Assembly: GCA_025201345.1 (NCBI GenBank)
Contig: JAIXMG010000034.1
Span: forward strand, 310,001 to 374,000
Direction: 5' to 3'
DNA length: 64,000 nt
Source: Thamnidium elegans
Lineage: Eukaryota; Mucoromycota; Mucoromycetes; Mucorales; Mucoraceae
Part shown: positions 62,263 through 64,000 of the stretch, piece by piece
Layout: the number at the start of each line of letters is the position of its first letter
Numbering within the stretch: the first letter of the stretch is position 1
Program-made: the position numbers and the translations under genes
The notes under the pieces: generated by a model
What the model saw: only the letters and a program-made list of their open reading frames with translations
Told to the model about the DNA's origin: nothing
The model's database searches: none

Positions 62263-62628
62263 CCCTAAGAAAACCGATAAAAAAAACTTCCGGTTTACTG
62301 ACTTTATCCTTTTTTTTTTTAAAAAAAAAGCCGTAGTTCAATACTTTAGTTTACGGAGCTGCATATGTAAGTACTCATTTAGATCGTTTAAACTGCTGTA
62401 TATTCTATTACCTGTATTCTTTATATTCTCTACCACGTTCAAGCACAGGGGTCTCTCCTGTAACAGTTCATATAATAGTATTTACTACACCATTAGCATC
62501 CTTGTTATAAATGTATAATTTTTTTAATAAAAACAATAATTAAACTATAATATATATGACCCTTCTATCGTAAAAAAAAAAAAACGCTGTTTCAGTATAA
62601 TTCGTTCCCTAATATATATATATATGTT
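62263..62628. other. AT-rich intergenic with a T/A tract
   Basis: A T-tract joined to an A-tract at about 62310-62329. No gene recognised. Confidence 0.4.
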
Positions 62629-62710
62629 AAAAGGAAAATGGATCCGTTAAAAGGAAATGGATCTGTTAAAAGGAAAATGGTTCCGTTGAAAGGAAAATGG
62701 TTCCGCTAAA
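62629..62710. repeat. Short tandem repeat GTTAAAAGGAAAATGGATCC
   Basis: Four imperfect copies of about 20-21 bp. There is no open reading frame of note across the array. Confidence 0.75.
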
Positions 62711-62801
62711 AAAAATGAGTTCGCCTCATCCATCCAAAAATTCACTCAGAAATGGATTCGTTAACTGCTCGCTGAATCTCAGCGAATAGAGTAAATTTTT
62801 T

Positions 62802-63038
62802 TTAGCTTAGGTGGCTGTTGTTGTTCCAAAATGGGTTGGTGTTATTGTTCTTGTTGTTGTAACCGCCCTGTTCCATGGACGGACCCAATCGAAAAAACTG
62901 CGAGGACGGTTTTGTTTGGCTATCACCTTGAAACTTACAATTAGCCGGAAAATTACGCTTTCTATTTCGAGTACTAGCGCTTTGTAAAGCTTGTACGTTG
63001 TTAGTTTGTTGAACTAATGCTGCTTGAAAATCGGAGGG
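62802..63038 (-). pseudogene. Unrecognised ORF fragment cut by a CACTA-ended element
   Basis: About 78 codons on the minus strand: DFQAALVQQTNNVQALQSAS, a basic RNRKRNF, then Gly/Asn-rich (GGYNNKNNNTNPFWNNN) to the stop. The composition resembles the end of a retrotransposon Gag or an RNA-binding tail. The N-terminal part is cut by the element at 63039. Confidence 0.35.
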
Positions 63039-64000
63039 CACTATGGCCAGATATTTAGTAAATGATACTGTTATTAGTGGACATAGTTACTAAATACGGA
63101 ATATATTCCGCTATTTTCAGTAGAAAATACTCTTCCCTTTTTTTTATTCTAAATTTAGATTTTTTCTTTACCAGGGAATTAAAATATTAAAAAGGTGCAT
63201 ACCAATGTTCTATAACAAATACGTATATTACAGCGTCATAGTCGTTTAGATCTTAGTGCTTACATGTATAGAGGAATAAGTTAATTATCAAAGTACAAAT
63301 AATATAGACAAATATATAAATTTATTTAAAGAAAAAAAAAAGAAAAAAGACACTGCCACGTTATCCAAAAAAAAAAAAAAAAAATTGATTTACTACATAT
63401 ATTTGTGCTTTCTTTTTTTCAGTATACTTAGGACTTACTATATAAATTTCAGAATCACGTATAAAAAAAGAGGTCGTTTAGCCAAGCAGAAGGTGACTTT
63501 TTTTTTCAACCACAGACGTAAGCGACCTTGCCTTCCCCCCCCCTTTTTTTTTCTTTTCCTTTTTTATATATACTTTTACTTCACTTTATACACAAAAGAC
63601 TAATCTCAATGGTAACAATAAATTGAATCTCTTGAAATGGAACATAACTGTTTTTCTTCTTCTATAGTTCATTCGCCTCTATTGTATCCCTAAACGCTAA
63701 GTAAAGTATTTTTTTTTATTTTGTTCCACTGCTAAAACAATTTTTTTTTTGTTCGTTTGCTTTTAGATATTTAACCATTGAATACTATTATGGTTCATCT
63801 TAAGGTACACATCTTTTAGTTATTTTTATTTACCACCTATTAATATCTACAAACATTTATATATTTACAGAGAAGAAACTGTTTAACCATATGTCTTGGT
63901 TTTTTATTTACTTGTAAGTTTGATAATAACACTATTTATGTAAAACAGATTTTAACCATATATATTATGTAGAAGTAAGTTGTTATAAATGGCTACTGAA
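63039..64000. mobile_element. Second copy of the 1.47-kb CACTA-ended element, cut by window end
   Basis: Starts CACTATGGCCAGATA and follows 59339-60328 closely (minor differences, e.g. shorter poly-A at 63368). The tandem array begins at the window end. Confidence 0.9.

Overview
The window is repeat-rich nuclear DNA of an AT-rich early-diverging fungus, most likely Mucoromycota (inference). The evidence is short GT..AG introns, poly-T/poly-A tracts, a tRNA-Pro gene with an A box and B box, and a transposon mix of Tc1/mariner, Merlin, CACTA-like and Ty3/gypsy families. I see no convincing single-copy host protein gene. Almost every base can be assigned to a mobile element or its remains, and many are nested so that the insertion order can be read.

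Layout. 1-3.2 kb: a Tc1 element (A) interrupted by a second Tc1 (B), which is itself interrupted by a 260-bp MITE. 3.7-4.4 kb: a dead companion gene of a CACTA-like element, hit by a 149-bp CACTA MITE. 4.7-7.2 kb: a solo LTR and two Tc1 remnants. 7.2-17.8 kb: a CACTA-like element (element 2) into whose transposase gene a complete 6,872-bp relative (element 1, 7682-14553) has inserted. Element 1 has 22-bp CACCA-type ends, a 3-bp TAA target duplication, an intact 8-exon 940-codon transposase and a divergent 293-codon companion gene. 18-24 kb: pieces of chromodomain Ty3/gypsy elements carrying an apparently intact Tc1 (E1) and a Tc1 fragment (F). 24.1-32.8 kb: two Merlin elements, one with a nonsense mutation and one apparently intact with an 8-bp duplication. 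Each holds a tRNA-like Pol III promoter about 0.5 kb inside its 5' end. 33-35 kb: a MULE-like gene split by a deletion derivative of CACTA element 1. 36-41 kb: LTR remains, a second Tc1 C copy and a PIF/Harbinger-like DDE gene.

41.5-49.8 kb: a full Ty3/gypsy element on the minus strand. It has an AAAAAAC -1 frameshift site between gag and pol, a separate integrase ORF and an extra downstream ORF. 50.0-56.3 kb: a tRNA-Pro gene with a second full Ty3/gypsy element whose LTR starts 12 bp from the tRNA 5' end, followed by an older LTR of the same family at the same site. The C-terminal tail of its integrase is encoded inside the 3' LTR. 56.3-59.2 kb: Tc1 and LTR mosaics. 59.2-61.6 kb: another CACTA derivative carrying a 1,470-bp CACTA-ended element with a 21-bp tandem array. 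61.6-64 kb: gene fragments, short repeats and a second copy of that 1.47-kb element running off the window.

Working logic: autonomous candidates (CACTA element 1, Merlin 2, Tc1 E1, possibly the two Ty3 elements) coexist with non-autonomous derivatives that share their ends.
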